A DNA stretch of 36,662 bases from Lachnospiraceae bacterium (GTDB lineage Bacteria > Bacillota > Clostridia > Lachnospirales > Lachnospiraceae), in the NCBI GenBank assembly GCA_910574195.1, contig CAJTBF010000022.1, forward strand, positions 1 to 36,662, read 5' to 3'. The position numbers were made by a program, and so were the translations under genes. Each line of letters begins with the position of its first letter. The first letter of the stretch is position 1. The notes under the pieces were generated by a model, which worked only from the letters and a program-made list of their open reading frames with translations, was not told the DNA's origin and did no database searches. Shown one piece after another: positions 8,958-15,853 of the stretch.

Positions 8958-9530
8958 TTAGTTGTTACTACCAATCAAAGTATAGATGTAAATTTCACAA
9001 TTATTATTGACAGTTCCAAGTATCCGTACTATTTCTTCTAACGTCGAACCAGATGTATTCATATCATCAACTATTAATATTTTATTACCCTTGAGTCTAT
9101 CCAAATCAAACGCACTATCCACAGGAGCAGATTTTACAAGTTGATAGCTTGCCCACTTTATATCTCGGGAAGTATAATCTCCAATTACCTCGATCATCCT
9201 CTGAAAAAGCTTACTTCTTCCTGATAATGGATAAACAAAACAATCTATGGAATACATATTTATTTTCTTATGCAAATCATTCAAGGGGTGTTCTATAAAT
9301 TGCCGAAGTTGATAGTCACGGATTCTGTTATTTCCAATCCCGTTAAGATAATGCAGGAAATCGGTTCGTTGCCTGGAAGAAGTATCTTCGTTGAACTCAT
9401 ATCCGAAATAAGAAACAACGCTTTTTATTTCCGAAATATATATTTTCCTGTTATAAATGTGAATGAAATCTTCCGGAGGATGATATCTGTAATCAAAAAT
9501 ATAATCTTCAGAATTATCTGATAATTTCAT
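8958..9530 (-). CDS. ComF-like/type I phosphoribosyltransferase-domain protein
   Basis: The PRPP-binding motif of type I phosphoribosyltransferases is clear at residues 151-163 (ILIVDDMNTSGST). The preceding YPLSGRS near 100 probably forms part of the active site. The N-terminal 80 residues match nothing I know. The layout is closer to ComF-like or stress-associated phosphoribosyltransferases than to a dedicated nucleotide-salvage enzyme, so no substrate is assigned. The start at 9530 has only a weak GGA 4-6 nt before the ATG. It is transcribed with the 122-aa gene and lies 109 nt after the 237-aa gene. The DNA is AT-rich. Confidence 0.75.
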   Translation of the reverse strand: MKLSDNSEDYIFDYRYHPPEDFIHIYNRKIYISEIKSVVSYFGYEFNEDTSSRQRTDFLHYLNGIGNNRIRDYQLRQFIEHPLNDLHKKINMYSIDCFVYPLSGRSKLFQRMIEVIGDYTSRDIKWASYQLVKSAPVDSAFDLDRLKGNKILIVDDMNTSGSTLEEIVRILGTVNNNCEIYIYTLIGSNN

Positions 9531-9639
9531 GTTGTCCGTAGCGGATTATTTCATAGTAATTTTCATTCCTTTCTTTTTGCGCAGGTACAAATAGTAATGA
9601 GAATTTATTTTCGCAGCCTTTGCCTTGCCTGTTAATCAT

Positions 9640-10353
9640 TCATACATACTTATGTGATCGGTTTCCGTATCTTTCCGAACGAAACAGATCAAACGGAGTT
9701 CCCTCAAACAAAACGACCTCGGGCGGATTGGTTTCTTTGTCATGCCCGATCCAGATATATTCCGGCATGTTTTCAGGAATTCCAAAAATATCCCGCATAA
9801 AATTCATGATAACGTCATACCAGTCATATCCATGCGAGGAGATCCGGAAGTATAGGGAATTGGTTCCCTGCGGCTTGTATTTTCCTCCGGCTCTTACCCT
9901 GAGAAAATTTTCATTCAGGAAAGTGGCGATCACTTTGTCAATGGCAGATTCGTCGTATTCCAGGTACTCCCAGAAAATATCGTTTTCCGCGTCTATGCAT
10001 TCTTCATAGGCGCGTTTTATTGCAGAAACAACAGCGTCACATGGGGTATATGAATCGGGATACATTGTGTAAAAAACGGCTTCTTTCAGGGAAGGCGCGG
10101 CGCCGAATTCCACCAGAAATGCGACGCTTGCGGCAACCCATTGATCAAGACAGTTCTGGATCGAACGGATATGATTCCTGTATAACCAGTCAATTGTTCG
10201 TTCGATTCCGGAATAGTCGTTCCTTTCATTACCAGGATTCGGATGGTATTTGCTGTCTATGCATTCATAAATTGTTCCTTCCCGGTCGAGCATGAGACAT
10301 TCCCCGCAGATGGGAATACCATTTCTGTTTTTTTTATCCGTTAATATTTTCAT
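9640..10353 (-). CDS. Hypothetical 237-aa protein, cotranscribed with a YqiA-like esterase
   Basis: I do not recognise a family. The protein is soluble and acidic, with a Cys pair near the start (CGEC, residues 17-20) that could bind metal, and several Trp/Tyr-rich segments in the C-terminal third. Its ATG (10353) lies inside the end of the esterase gene, giving a 20-nt overlap and implying translational coupling. Codon use and base composition resemble the esterase gene more than the AT-rich pair downstream. Confidence 0.65.
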   Translation of the reverse strand: MKILTDKKNRNGIPICGECLMLDREGTIYECIDSKYHPNPGNERNDYSGIERTIDWLYRNHIRSIQNCLDQWVAASVAFLVEFGAAPSLKEAVFYTMYPDSYTPCDAVVSAIKRAYEECIDAENDIFWEYLEYDESAIDKVIATFLNENFLRVRAGGKYKPQGTNSLYFRISSHGYDWYDVIMNFMRDIFGIPENMPEYIWIGHDKETNPPEVVLFEGTPFDLFRSERYGNRSHKYV

Positions 10354-10870
10354 TCGCGATCATCCTTTCCAGCGCTTTTTTGAATGCAGAATAAAATTGT
10401 TGATTTCCTGATAAGCTATGCCCTCCACGGATTTTCCACGTTTCTGTAACCTGTAACGTTTGCATGGTGCAGGCAGGGGATAATACAGTATCGTCCATAC
10501 CGAGAATCATGTAGACAGGCTGCGAATGAGAGGAATATTCCGCTGTCAGATGAACGAGTTCTTCTGTGTATGCATACCCTTTCACAAGAGAGGGAATATA
10601 TTTTTCGGGAGGAATACAGGGATTTACAAGCAGGCATGGAATACGAAGCATGGTACTTAAAATATATGCATAGAATCCTCCGAATGAATTTCCTACGACA
10701 TAACTTATATTTTCAATGCTTTGCAAGCTGTCCAGGATCTTTGCCGGTGAAGTGACGGCATAATCAATCTGCGGAGAGGAGATCAGATCTTCTGCGTATG
10801 CTTTGAGAAGCAATCTGTAAGTTGTGTTGTTCCATTTCCCATTCAGTCCGTGCAAATTCAGTATCATCAT
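10334..10870 (-). CDS. YqiA-like (UPF0227) alpha/beta-hydrolase esterase
   Basis: This is a compact 178-residue alpha/beta hydrolase. The oxyanion-side motif NLHGLNG lies near 5-11, the nucleophile elbow is G60-N-S62-F-G, the acid is D126 or D127 in GMDDTVL, and the catalytic His is H151 in GGHSLSG. Length and motifs fit the UPF0227/YqiA group, small serine esterases acting on short acyl or palmitoyl-CoA-type esters in vitro; the natural substrate here is unknown. AAGGAG lies 6-7 nt before the ATG. It is the first gene of a minus-strand group, with a good promoter at 10904-10932. Confidence 0.8.
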   Translation of the reverse strand: MMILNLHGLNGKWNNTTYRLLLKAYAEDLISSPQIDYAVTSPAKILDSLQSIENISYVVGNSFGGFYAYILSTMLRIPCLLVNPCIPPEKYIPSLVKGYAYTEELVHLTAEYSSHSQPVYMILGMDDTVLSPACTMQTLQVTETWKIRGGHSLSGNQQFYSAFKKALERMIANENING

Positions 10871-10903
10871 GACCGCTCCTTTCGAGAATTCCTTTGTAAG
10901 TAT

Positions 10904-10932
10904 AGTATAATATAAAAATAAAGCAGAATCAA
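10904..10932 (-). promoter_or_regulatory. Sigma-A promoter of the esterase operon
   Basis: On the minus strand TTGATT (10927-10932) and TATACT (10904-10909) are separated by exactly 17 nt, about 35 nt before the start codon at 10870. Confidence 0.65.
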
Positions 10933-10987
10933 ATCAGTTAATAATTTCGTAACATTTGAGCTGCTGACACGGTTATGCACACGATAA

Positions 10988-11016
10988 TTGTATGAGCGTT
11001 GTATGTGTGGTACAAT
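10988..11016 (+). promoter_or_regulatory. Sigma-A promoter of the DUF2726 gene
   Basis: TTGTAT (10988-10993) and TACAAT (11011-11016) are spaced 17 nt apart, about 60 nt before ATG 11076. It diverges from the esterase promoter. Confidence 0.6.
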
Positions 11017-11075
11017 TCTTAAGGAAGAAAACGAAAAAAGTGTCTGTACAGAAGCGAAAAAAGGGGAAATAAGAA

Positions 11076-11543
11076 ATGATGCCGGAGAATTGGGGATTTT
11101 ATCTGAGTGTAGCTGTGTTCATTGTAGTGGTCATTTTATTCTGGATTCAATATTTCAGAAGAAAGCGGTATCCCTATCAGGCGCGCCCGCTTCTCACAAA
11201 ACGGGAATATAAGTTTTACAAACTGCTGCGCAAAGAAGCGTTCGAACGGGAACTGCTGATCTGTCCGAAGGTGGGATTGAAGGATTTGATGGAGGTGACC
11301 GATAAGAAACATTACATGAAATATTTTGCAAAGATTTCGCAGAAGCATGTGGATTTTGTATTATGTGATGTGGAAATGCAGGTCTGCTTTGCGGTGGAAC
11401 TGGACGACCGATCTCATGATACGGAAAAAGCAAAAGAGAAAGATCTTTTTAAAGACCGGGCGTTTAAGGCGGCGGGGATTCCTCTGAAAAGAATACGGGA
11501 GTTTGACGAAAGTACGGTGCGGGAGTTGTTCGGAGAATTTTAG
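11076..11543 (+). CDS. Membrane-anchored DUF2726 protein (PD-(D/E)XK-like fold)
   Basis: One N-terminal membrane helix (residues 7-26) is followed by a basic stretch and a DUF2726 domain. The domain has LTKREYKFYKLL near 40-51 and HVDFVLCD near 91-98, then AVELDDRSH near 106-114 and a C-terminal LF..RAFKAAGIPLKRI segment. The D...(E)xD/H arrangement is that of the restriction-endonuclease-like superfamily; nuclease activity of DUF2726 proteins is not generally shown. It is a single-gene unit with its own promoter. Start ATG 11076, AAGGGG about 9 nt upstream. Confidence 0.8.
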   Translation: MMPENWGFYLSVAVFIVVVILFWIQYFRRKRYPYQARPLLTKREYKFYKLLRKEAFERELLICPKVGLKDLMEVTDKKHYMKYFAKISQKHVDFVLCDVEMQVCFAVELDDRSHDTEKAKEKDLFKDRAFKAAGIPLKRIREFDESTVRELFGEF

Positions 11544-11609
11544 AATATGGCAGATCCCACTTCGAAATCTTTCAGTTTTTGAATCCTTTCAGGGTAAAAT
11601 CAAACTTCT

Positions 11610-11951
11610 TTAAGAATGTATCATTGATTTATAGGAATTTCCCCATGCTTCCATAGCGTCAAGAATCGGGCGCATTGTTTCCCCTAATTCTGACAGAGCA
11701 TATTCAACTCTTGGCGGAACCTCTGCATATACAGTGCGGGTAATGAGTCCGTCCGCCTCCATAGACTGCAGGCTGTCCGTTAGAACTTTCTGGCTGATAC
11801 CGTCCAGATTTTTCTGCAATTCATTAAAACGCCATGGGCGTGTCCGCAGATTGCGGATGATCAACAGTTTCCATTTATTTCCGATGAGTTGAACGGTTGT
11901 AGCTACCGGGCATTCAGGCAGCAATTCGGCTTTTTGGCTGGATTTACACAT
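11610..11951 (-). CDS. HxlR-family transcriptional regulator
   Basis: The 113-residue winged-helix protein has the HxlR hallmarks: CPVATTVQLIGNKWKLLI near 14-31, RFNELQKNLDGISQKVLT near 42-59, and the wing with PPRVEYALSELG near 84-95. Cys14 sits where redox-sensing members such as HypR and YodB keep their reactive Cys, so thiol or quinone sensing is plausible. It is divergent from a gene stump at 12149 with a GGTTAC-A6-GTAACC palindrome between them. The start codon and first codons (MCKSSQKAE) lie inside a truncated transposable element, so the ancestral N-terminus may have differed. A weak minus-strand promoter (TTGTTG, 17 nt, TATGGT; 11997-12025) overlaps the element's end. Confidence 0.85.
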   Translation of the reverse strand: MCKSSQKAELLPECPVATTVQLIGNKWKLLIIRNLRTRPWRFNELQKNLDGISQKVLTDSLQSMEADGLITRTVYAEVPPRVEYALSELGETMRPILDAMEAWGNSYKSMIHS

Positions 11952-11998
11952 TCTTACGGACTTTGCAGCAAGTGCAAAGTCCTGGGATGAACTGTTAC
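11933..11998 (-). repeat. Truncated copy (A) of the ~140-bp GTAAC-ended non-autonomous transposable element
   Basis: This 66-bp stretch matches the reverse complement of the left half of copy B (15638-15780) almost base for base: the TTTACAC block, the GGACTTTGCA/TGCAAAGTCC hairpin and the terminal GATGAACTGTTAC. The other half is missing or unrecognisable where the sequence enters the HxlR coding region. Confidence 0.8.
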
Positions 11999-12026
11999 CA
12001 TACGATTCGGTGTGAAAAACAACAAA

Positions 12027-12066
12027 GGTTACAAAAAAGTAACCTGGGTTATAAAAAAGTGCGTAC
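12027..12066. promoter_or_regulatory. Putative HxlR operator, two tandem copies
   Basis: A perfect palindrome, GGTTAC-AAAAAA-GTAACC (12027-12044), is followed 2 nt later by a degenerate second copy, GGTTAT-AAAAAA-GTGCGTAC (12047-12066). It lies between the divergent HxlR gene and the promoter of the truncated gene at 12149, the usual place for an HxlR site. Confidence 0.55.
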
Positions 12067-12094
12067 TTGTGGGAGTGGAAGAAATTCTTATAAT
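12066..12094 (+). promoter_or_regulatory. Promoter of the truncated HxlR-divergent gene
   Basis: TATAAT (12089-12094) lies 17 nt after a weak CTTGTG (12066-12071) and directly follows the putative operator, so repressor binding would block it. Confidence 0.5.
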
Positions 12095-12148
12095 AGGAAT
12101 TACAGAGAGCAAAACAGCTCCCTGAATATTTAAATGGAGGTTATTACC

Positions 12149-12223
12149 ATGGCACTTTCTAACTTAACTGAATGGAACGGAAACACTCTGGACATAAGCT
12201 TTGATATCATTCGGAGATTTTAA
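12149..12223 (+). pseudogene. 25-codon stump of the gene divergent from HxlR
   Basis: An excellent GGAGG (12136-12140) 8 nt before ATG, behind a consensus -10, drives only MALSNLTEWNGNTLDIS plus seven residues and a stop. Promoter, operator and ribosome site look intact, while the body of the gene is gone, replaced by the 3' end of the opposing 559-aa gene. The product is not identifiable; HxlR targets are often small oxidoreductases. A functional short peptide is a less likely reading. Confidence 0.5.
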
Positions 12224-13843
12224 AGTGTTTATCGAATGCTTATACGCCTCATTAGATTTTCTTATTGTGTTCGTTAATTTATCATACACATTAGTTTGAT
12301 AGGAGTCCCGCAATTTTATCAGGCAAGCGCAGCAGAAGTATTCATTTGGAACTAAAAAAGATTCCAACGTGCCGTTATCCTGTTCATTGTAAATCAATCC
12401 GATACATTGTTGACTATATGAGCCATCCTGTTTTCCAAGCATATCTGACAACTGATACCACATATCCGTTAATCCCAGGGCATCCCTGCTTATAATAAGA
12501 GTATCTTTTTGAAGTGTTACCGCTTGAATGGACATACTGTCATAATTGCCCCAGCAAGAGTATTGCCCCTCTGTTAATTCCCCATATTTTTTGATATGAT
12601 GTTGCTTATATAATTGCAAAATTGCAGATTTTAACATGTGCGTCATTCCTCCCATGCAAGTCTTCGAAATATCCATGTCTGATACGCATATTCGTCGTTT
12701 TTCCAGTTTTTTAAATCCTTTATAAAGTTTTGGAAATAAAGTTTCTTCTTCGCCGTTCAAAACATACATATCAATTATGTGTAATAAATCCAGTTTTTTC
12801 AAAGCAGTGATATATTCTTCCCCCTGATCCCCGCAACATCGCAGATATTCAATATAGAGTAATAAAATGACGATCATTTTCTGACGGTCGCTTTGAGGAA
12901 AGCTATTTAAAATGTTTACAATATCAATTCCTCTGTTTGTACCTCTCCATTTTTCTAATATGGGCAGTATAATTCCCATTCTTATCCACAAACAGCACTT
13001 TTCATCCCAGGGGTGCAGGAGCAGGGCATGAAAGAAGTCCGTGATATTTGCTGCATCATGACGTGTCTTGAATCCGGCTTTTTCGCAATATGCTGAAATA
13101 ATTGGCATAAGCAAGAAATACTGATGTGCAATTTCCTCTTCGCTAAATAGTTTACATATCTCTGTTAAACACTTTTTTACCCTCTTGGTTTCTTCAGAAT
13201 CATTGTGTTCCAGACAGCATATCATTTTTACAAGGGGAAATTGATTCGCACGTACATAATAATCTATGTCAAAGTTTATTTCCTGATCACAGAATCTACG
13301 GGCACGGCTTTTGGTGTTATTTTGAATGGCTTTAAACGTATTTGTATTTTTGCTGTAGTAGATTACGAAAAAACTTGCTCCAATAATCCATATAAATATA
13401 AAAAGTATGTCAACAATAATACAGATGTCTATTCCATAAAAGTATGACCAGATTCCCCATAAAAATAATAATATATAAATAATACCTGAGCCTACAATTC
13501 CTGGTGTGCCTATCTGCCAGCTAATTATGTTATTGAATTTAATGCCATATATAATATCGTTTGTTTTTCCCAGGATAAAAACAATGATTGTAAGACCTGC
13601 TATCCAGAGTGCAGTAATAATACCGAGCCAGGTTAATTTATCATCACATAGTTTTATACTTTGAACAAAGTGACCAAAACTATTGATATAATAAATCATA
13701 GTATTATTTTTCTTTGCAAAATAATTACAGGAATAATATGAAAAAAACATAAGAGTTATCAGAACGGACAGATTTAACAGACAGTAAATACACGTGAAAA
13801 GACTTGAAATCCGATGTTCAAAATGTATAATCATGTTCTCCAT
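12164..13843 (-). CDS. AT-rich 559-aa multi-pass membrane protein of unknown function
   Basis: I do not recognise a family. Four hydrophobic helices occupy about residues 14-45, 70-92, 110-132 and 136-162, followed by a cytosolic domain of roughly 390 residues with many Cys, Tyr and Trp. No enzymatic motif was found. The DNA is strongly AT-rich compared with Wadjet next door, and the 3' end overlaps the stump of another gene, so it probably arrived by insertion. Lying directly before Wadjet and facing away from it, it is a candidate defence or exclusion gene; that is context only. No good ribosome site precedes the ATG at 13843; ATG 13834 is an alternative. Confidence 0.7.
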   Translation of the reverse strand: MENMIIHFEHRISSLFTCIYCLLNLSVLITLMFFSYYSCNYFAKKNNTMIYYINSFGHFVQSIKLCDDKLTWLGIITALWIAGLTIIVFILGKTNDIIYGIKFNNIISWQIGTPGIVGSGIIYILLFLWGIWSYFYGIDICIIVDILFIFIWIIGASFFVIYYSKNTNTFKAIQNNTKSRARRFCDQEINFDIDYYVRANQFPLVKMICCLEHNDSEETKRVKKCLTEICKLFSEEEIAHQYFLLMPIISAYCEKAGFKTRHDAANITDFFHALLLHPWDEKCCLWIRMGIILPILEKWRGTNRGIDIVNILNSFPQSDRQKMIVILLLYIEYLRCCGDQGEEYITALKKLDLLHIIDMYVLNGEEETLFPKLYKGFKKLEKRRICVSDMDISKTCMGGMTHMLKSAILQLYKQHHIKKYGELTEGQYSCWGNYDSMSIQAVTLQKDTLIISRDALGLTDMWYQLSDMLGKQDGSYSQQCIGLIYNEQDNGTLESFLVPNEYFCCACLIKLRDSYQTNVYDKLTNTIRKSNEAYKHSINTLKSPNDIKAYVQSVSVPFS

Positions 13844-13884
13844 TTCAGCAGGTCTGCTGTCGCTTCTTTTGTTTTATATAAAAA

Positions 13885-13927
13885 AGGAAATAAAACCCAC
13901 TTGGTATACAAATGAATTTTATTTCCT
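13885..13927. other. Inverted repeat upstream of the 559-aa gene
   Basis: The perfect 11-bp arms AGGAAATAAAA (13885-13895) and TTTTATTTCCT (13917-13927) are separated by 21 nt. It is too A/T-rich for a terminator and sits 42 nt before the minus-strand start, so an operator or leader hairpin is likelier. Confidence 0.5.
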
Positions 13928-14018
13928 GTATCATAAAATAGCACTTGAACCATAATAACATATTTAGCAGACTTCTACAATAAACTTTGCAGAAGATTCC
14001 TTAAAACAGTGATTTTCT

Positions 14019-14047
14019 TTGCATTTCCCGTCCGGGTGCAGTATACT
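14019..14047 (+). promoter_or_regulatory. Promoter of the Wadjet operon
   Basis: TTGCAT (14019-14024) and TATACT (14042-14047) are 17 nt apart; GGAGG (14068-14072) and ATG 14083 follow, giving a short leader. Confidence 0.65.
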
Positions 14048-14082
14048 ACCAGTAGAACTCTGCATTTGGAGGATACGGTACG

Positions 14083-15561
14083 ATGCGCGATACGGAAAAG
14101 CTGATAAAACCCCTGACCGAAGCGAAGTATTTGAATGCGGATAATGTGGATCGGTATCGGAGCATTATGCGCATTTTTTATGAGAATTATGAAAAATTAA
14201 AATATTGGATGTACCAGGAAGAGGTCTATGCCGAGATGATACAGGATCCTTATTTTTCTGAGTATCGGATGGAACAGTGCCAGCAGGACCTGGCGGCGCT
14301 GACCGAGTGGAGGAACCTGTCCACGCTGCAGGATGCGAGAAAGGTTTCCTCACTGGAAGAATTTAAGAATAAGAAATTCCGTTATCAGATGTCGCAGTAC
14401 AGTGTGGAGATTGAACGGCTGGTTCTTCGGCTGGAGAATCTTTTCATAGAGGGGGCTTCGCTGGAACCCACCCTGTTGGAGCGAATCCGGCGTGAGATCG
14501 AGAAATTTCCGGATATGCAGGAGAAGAGTGCGGAAGAAGTCTATACCTGGTGGAATGATCTGAACAATGATTTTATCCGGCTGAATCAGAATTACCAGGA
14601 TTATATGCGGGATCTGAACAGCGTGAAAGCAGAAGAGATGATGCGGACGAAGGAATTCCTTGTGTTTAAGGACAAGCTGGTTGAATATCTCCGCAACTTT
14701 ATCAAGGGGCTGCAGCGCAATGTGGGAGTGATTGAGGAAAACCTGCGCCTGCTGGACCGGACGATACTGGAGCCGGTGCTGGAAAAGATCAGCCGGTATG
14801 AACTTTCCATTCCCAGAATGGATGCGGAGGTATCCCGGGAATTGCTGGAAGAAAAAGTAAGGGGACGCTATCAGAGTATCCGGGACTGGTTTGTGTCCGA
14901 GAATGGGCAGGAGAACGAGGCGGGAAAGTTGTTCGATGCGACCAACGAAATTATCCGCAGGATTACCCGCTATGCGGCGCAGTTAAGTGAGAAGAACGCG
15001 CTGGGCGCCAATCGTCGGGAAGAGTACCGGAAGGTGGCGGAGCTTTTTCTGAAATGTGCCGACCTGTCGGAGGCACAGAAGATGTCGGCCATGGTATTCG
15101 GCCTGGAACGTCCGTTTCATCTGCGCGGGGAAGCTTCCCGGGAGACGGAGAGCATGAACCGGAGCGTCTATGAAGAGGGCGCAATGGAGTATGTGTTAAA
15201 ACCAAGGATACGGACGTACAGGGAAAAGTCGAGACGGAGCGCCATTGCAGATGCAAGCCGGAAAAAGGAAGAGATGCGAAAGCAGATGATGCGGCAGATG
15301 CAAGAAGACCGGAAGAAAATCAAGATGCTGGAACAGGATGGGCGAATTGATTTTTCCGCCCTCCCGGTTCTGGAGCCGCGGGTACGGGAGATTTTGCTGA
15401 AATGGCTGTCGGACGCGCTGGAAGACGGGGCTTATCGTGCGAAGACGGAGGACGGCAGGGCTTACCGGCTGGATCTGGAGCGGGCGGAGAACAATTGTGT
15501 GGTACACTGTTCAGACGGAAATTTTACGATGCCGTGTATAAGTATTGTCTTTCAGGAATGA
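14083..15561 (+). CDS. jetA: Wadjet type III subunit JetA (DUF2397/TIGR02677 family)
   Basis: The 492-residue protein opens with a segment (YLNADNVDRYRSIMRIFYEN) typical of DUF2397, followed by long helices. JetA is the kleisin-like subunit that bridges the SMC heads of JetC in the Wadjet complex, which extrudes and cleaves small circular DNA such as plasmids. The assignment rests on this N-terminus, the length, and its position first in a four-gene set with clear DUF2398, TIGR02680-type SMC and DUF2399 partners. GGAGG lies 10 nt before the ATG. A 292-nt gap carrying a transposable element separates it from jetB, which is unusual for an operon that elsewhere has a 63-nt gap and an overlap. 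Confidence 0.88.
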   Translation: MRDTEKLIKPLTEAKYLNADNVDRYRSIMRIFYENYEKLKYWMYQEEVYAEMIQDPYFSEYRMEQCQQDLAALTEWRNLSTLQDARKVSSLEEFKNKKFRYQMSQYSVEIERLVLRLENLFIEGASLEPTLLERIRREIEKFPDMQEKSAEEVYTWWNDLNNDFIRLNQNYQDYMRDLNSVKAEEMMRTKEFLVFKDKLVEYLRNFIKGLQRNVGVIEENLRLLDRTILEPVLEKISRYELSIPRMDAEVSRELLEEKVRGRYQSIRDWFVSENGQENEAGKLFDATNEIIRRITRYAAQLSEKNALGANRREEYRKVAELFLKCADLSEAQKMSAMVFGLERPFHLRGEASRETESMNRSVYEEGAMEYVLKPRIRTYREKSRRSAIADASRKKEEMRKQMMRQMQEDRKKIKMLEQDGRIDFSALPVLEPRVREILLKWLSDALEDGAYRAKTEDGRAYRLDLERAENNCVVHCSDGNFTMPCISIVFQE

Positions 15562-15637
15562 AACAGGGAAGATCATTGCAGGAAACCCTACGATGTGAAA
15601 GGATACCGTTATGGAAGGATGTAAGGGCAGTATCCAA

Positions 15638-15780
15638 GTAACAGTTCAGCCCAGGACTTTGCACTTGCTGCAAAGTCCGTAAGAACGTGTAAATTCAGCC
15701 AAAGAATCCAGCCCTTTGCTGAAAGCAAACTTTAAATGGGCTGGATTCCGTAACAGTGAGGCCGGAGGCTGAACTGTTAC
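15638..15780 (+). repeat. Full copy (B) of the GTAAC-ended non-autonomous transposable element
   Basis: This 143-bp element has perfect 14-bp terminal inverted repeats (GTAACAGTTCAGCC and GGCTGAACTGTTAC). The flanks GTATCCAA (15630-15637) and GGATCCAA (15781-15788) match at 7 of 8 positions, consistent with an 8-bp target duplication. Inside are three hairpins: GGACTTTGCA/TGCAAAGTCC (15654-15678), GAATCCAGCCC/GGGCTGGATTC (15704-15748, with a nested TTTGC/GCAAA) and GTAACAGT/ACTGTTAC (15750-15780). No ORF of note lies within. It sits between jetA and jetB on the operon transcript. Confidence 0.85.
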
Positions 15781-15853
15781 GGATCCAAAGTGAAGCGGAA
15801 CATATAGTTATAGGAATTGTGGGAATACAGGCGGATGCGAGGAAAACAGAACG

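Noticed and set aside
15402-15641. 79-residue plus-strand frame overlapping the end of jetA
   Set aside because: It overlaps jetA in another frame, lacks a ribosome site and ends in the element; not supported.
15638-15780. Rho-independent terminator inside the Wadjet operon
   Set aside because: The stems are strong but none is followed by a run of T on the operon strand; terminal repeats and target duplication explain the structure better.
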